A stretch of 64,000 nucleotides of DNA, taken from contig NW_002476454.1 in assembly GCF_000189635.1 (NCBI RefSeq), positions 248,001 through 312,000 on the forward strand, given 5' to 3'. The notes under the pieces were generated by a model. The model did no database searches and was not told the origin of the DNA. It was given only the letters and a program-made list of their open reading frames with translations. Of this stretch, positions 62,898 through 64,000 are shown piece after piece. Made by a program: the position numbers and the translations under genes. How positions within the stretch are numbered: the stretch's first letter is position 1; every line of letters starts with the position of its first letter. The DNA is from Tetrahymena thermophila SB210. Lineage: Eukaryota; Ciliophora; Oligohymenophorea; Hymenostomatida; Tetrahymenidae.

Positions 62898-64000
62898 TCA
62901 ATTATTAGACAATTCTATTTCTTCTATTGTCGATAGACATTTAAAGAATCCAATCTAGCTGATCGAGGTTATATTTGTACACTGTATACATTCATTTTAT
63001 TCTAACTTATATCCATATTTACAGTTTTAACATTTTCTCAGAAATGTATCAAATAAAGCACAGTTCTTAGGTATTGGTTTACAAATATTATTTTCTATAA
63101 AATAACCAAATTCACATAAATTGCAAACTAACTCATGCCTTTTTTACAAATTTTCTTCATCAAGCAAACTATTGCTTTCAAAAATTAAACAATTTTATAT
63201 TATTGGTTAGCATTCAACAATAATTTTTAAATTGTGCATAACTTAATACACAGGTGAATATCCTCTTTTACATTATTAGCAATACCCACTTTAAGGTCTT
63301 TACATTTATTACTCTAACTGTCCCTCACTAAACAAAAAGCAATTTATTACATCTAGTTTTATTTTAAAAATTAATTAACATTTTCATTTTCAAATTTATA
63401 TAAATAAATTTTATTTGGATCTTTTAAAATTTAATAAAATGAGAATTTATGGAAATAATAATCAAAATAAATAAAATAATATTGAATAGCTAAAAATATG
63501 AGCAACTGCTGCCTGTCTGTTTGTTTTTTAATAATTTATTTTAATTTTTTACCAGAAGTTTTTTCTTGAATAACTATACATTCTAAGTAACCATTTGATA
63601 GAAAGTTTGAATATGCTCTAGTTTTATCACACTTGGTGCATCCTTTAATGTCACATTTAAGACAATTATATGAGCAGGGTATGCAACTGTTAGTTATATC
63701 ATCTAAAAAATAACCTTGCTAGCACTGATCTAAAAGTTAGGAGTTTTTCTAATTTTTTATCTATTTTACGCATTAGAAGTAGTTATAATTAGGATCAAAT
63801 CTCACTTTTTTATAACCCTGTAAGCATTTCTTACAAGAACCTTTGCTTACTTTATTTTCGTGATTCCATCCGTCAGCTATCATACATGTTGGTTGAATTG
63901 TACAGCCATAAAATTAATTTGATTTGCCAAAATAAGGTTAATTAAAGTAGGTTTTGCATTAAGTACTTTAAAATTATGGCATTTAATATTACATATCTAT
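62898..64000 (-). CDS. Cys-rich surface-type protein, partial at right edge
   Basis: Two coding blocks are seen, 63553-64000 and 62898-63327, separated by a probable ~225-nt intron. The start lies beyond the window. The protein carries repeated C-x2-C modules with Gly-Tyr (SCKKCLQGYKKV, CIPCSYNCLKCDIKGCTKC, CNLCEFGYFIENNICKP, CQNCKYGYKLEQNECIQC), typical of growth-factor-receptor/furin-like Cys-rich domains that are abundant in ciliate surface and secreted proteins. It ends at a TGA soon after IEEIELSNN, without a membrane anchor in the visible part. The frame near 63230-63327 is unresolved: the phase expected from the donor and the frame of the downstream Cys-rich part differ, so another short intron or a break lies there. 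Confidence 0.7.

Noticed and set aside
1..64000. Telomeric repeats, the Tetrahymena chromosome-breakage motif, tRNA genes and transposase genes
   Set aside because: Looked for by eye on both strands and not found. A tRNA scan and motif search would be needed for a firm negative.

Overview
The window reads as ciliate nuclear DNA, most likely Tetrahymena or a close oligohymenophorean relative. It is roughly 80% A+T. Almost no long frames survive under the standard code, yet long protein-like frames appear once TAA and TAG are read as glutamine and only TGA as stop. Genes are broken by AT-rich GT-AG introns, mostly 45-115 nt. All gene calls below use that code and were translated by eye. Exon joins were accepted when the phase closed exactly from start to TGA; exceptions are stated.

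Layout, left to right: (1) the 3' part of a gene running off the left edge (1-223, minus). (2) A tandem duplication (about 300-4130) holding two minus-strand copies of an LRAT/NlpC-P60-like thiol enzyme gene. The second copy is intact with all three catalytic positions; the first is decayed. (3) A minus-strand five-finger C2H2 transcription factor resembling metal-responsive MTF-1, with Cys-rich and His-rich C-terminal regions (4220-7850). (4) A plus-strand single-pass membrane protein (8790-10082). (5) A very large minus-strand gene (10810-20351, 3045 aa) joining a C2CD3-like N-terminal domain, EF-hands and further C2-like domains. (6) A minus-strand EAG/CNG-type potassium channel with a cyclic-nucleotide domain and a zinc knuckle (20783-25875). 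(7) A plus-strand Q-rich coiled-coil protein (26763-31092). (8) An importin-alpha homologue (31326-33250, minus). (9) A tiny two-exon plus-strand gene (33855-34195). (10) A large vWA-domain protein (34240-39180, minus). (11) A Cys-rich multi-pass membrane protein (39811-42196, minus). (12) A secreted GH31 alpha-glucosidase (42591-45668, minus). (13) A plus-strand MORN-like/LRR protein (45900-50833). (14) A minus-strand Q-rich unknown (53211-56793). (15) A gene-poor stretch of about 6 kb. (16) A Cys-rich surface-type protein running off the right edge (62898-64000, minus).

The genes look like ordinary single-copy eukaryotic genes with no operon logic. Ciliary and sensory themes recur (C2CD3-like protein, cyclic-nucleotide channel), together with nuclear import, metal response and secreted digestion, but nothing ties them into one pathway. 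I saw no tRNA, rRNA, CRISPR, transposase or telomeric repeat, and no tandem G4T2 or C4A2 tracts. The most unusual items are the LRAT duplication with its decaying twin and an apparent 23-nt intron, the MTF-1-like factor with a duplicated His/Gly motif, the C2CD3-like/EF-hand giant hidden behind an intronic TGA, and the channel with a CCHC knuckle.
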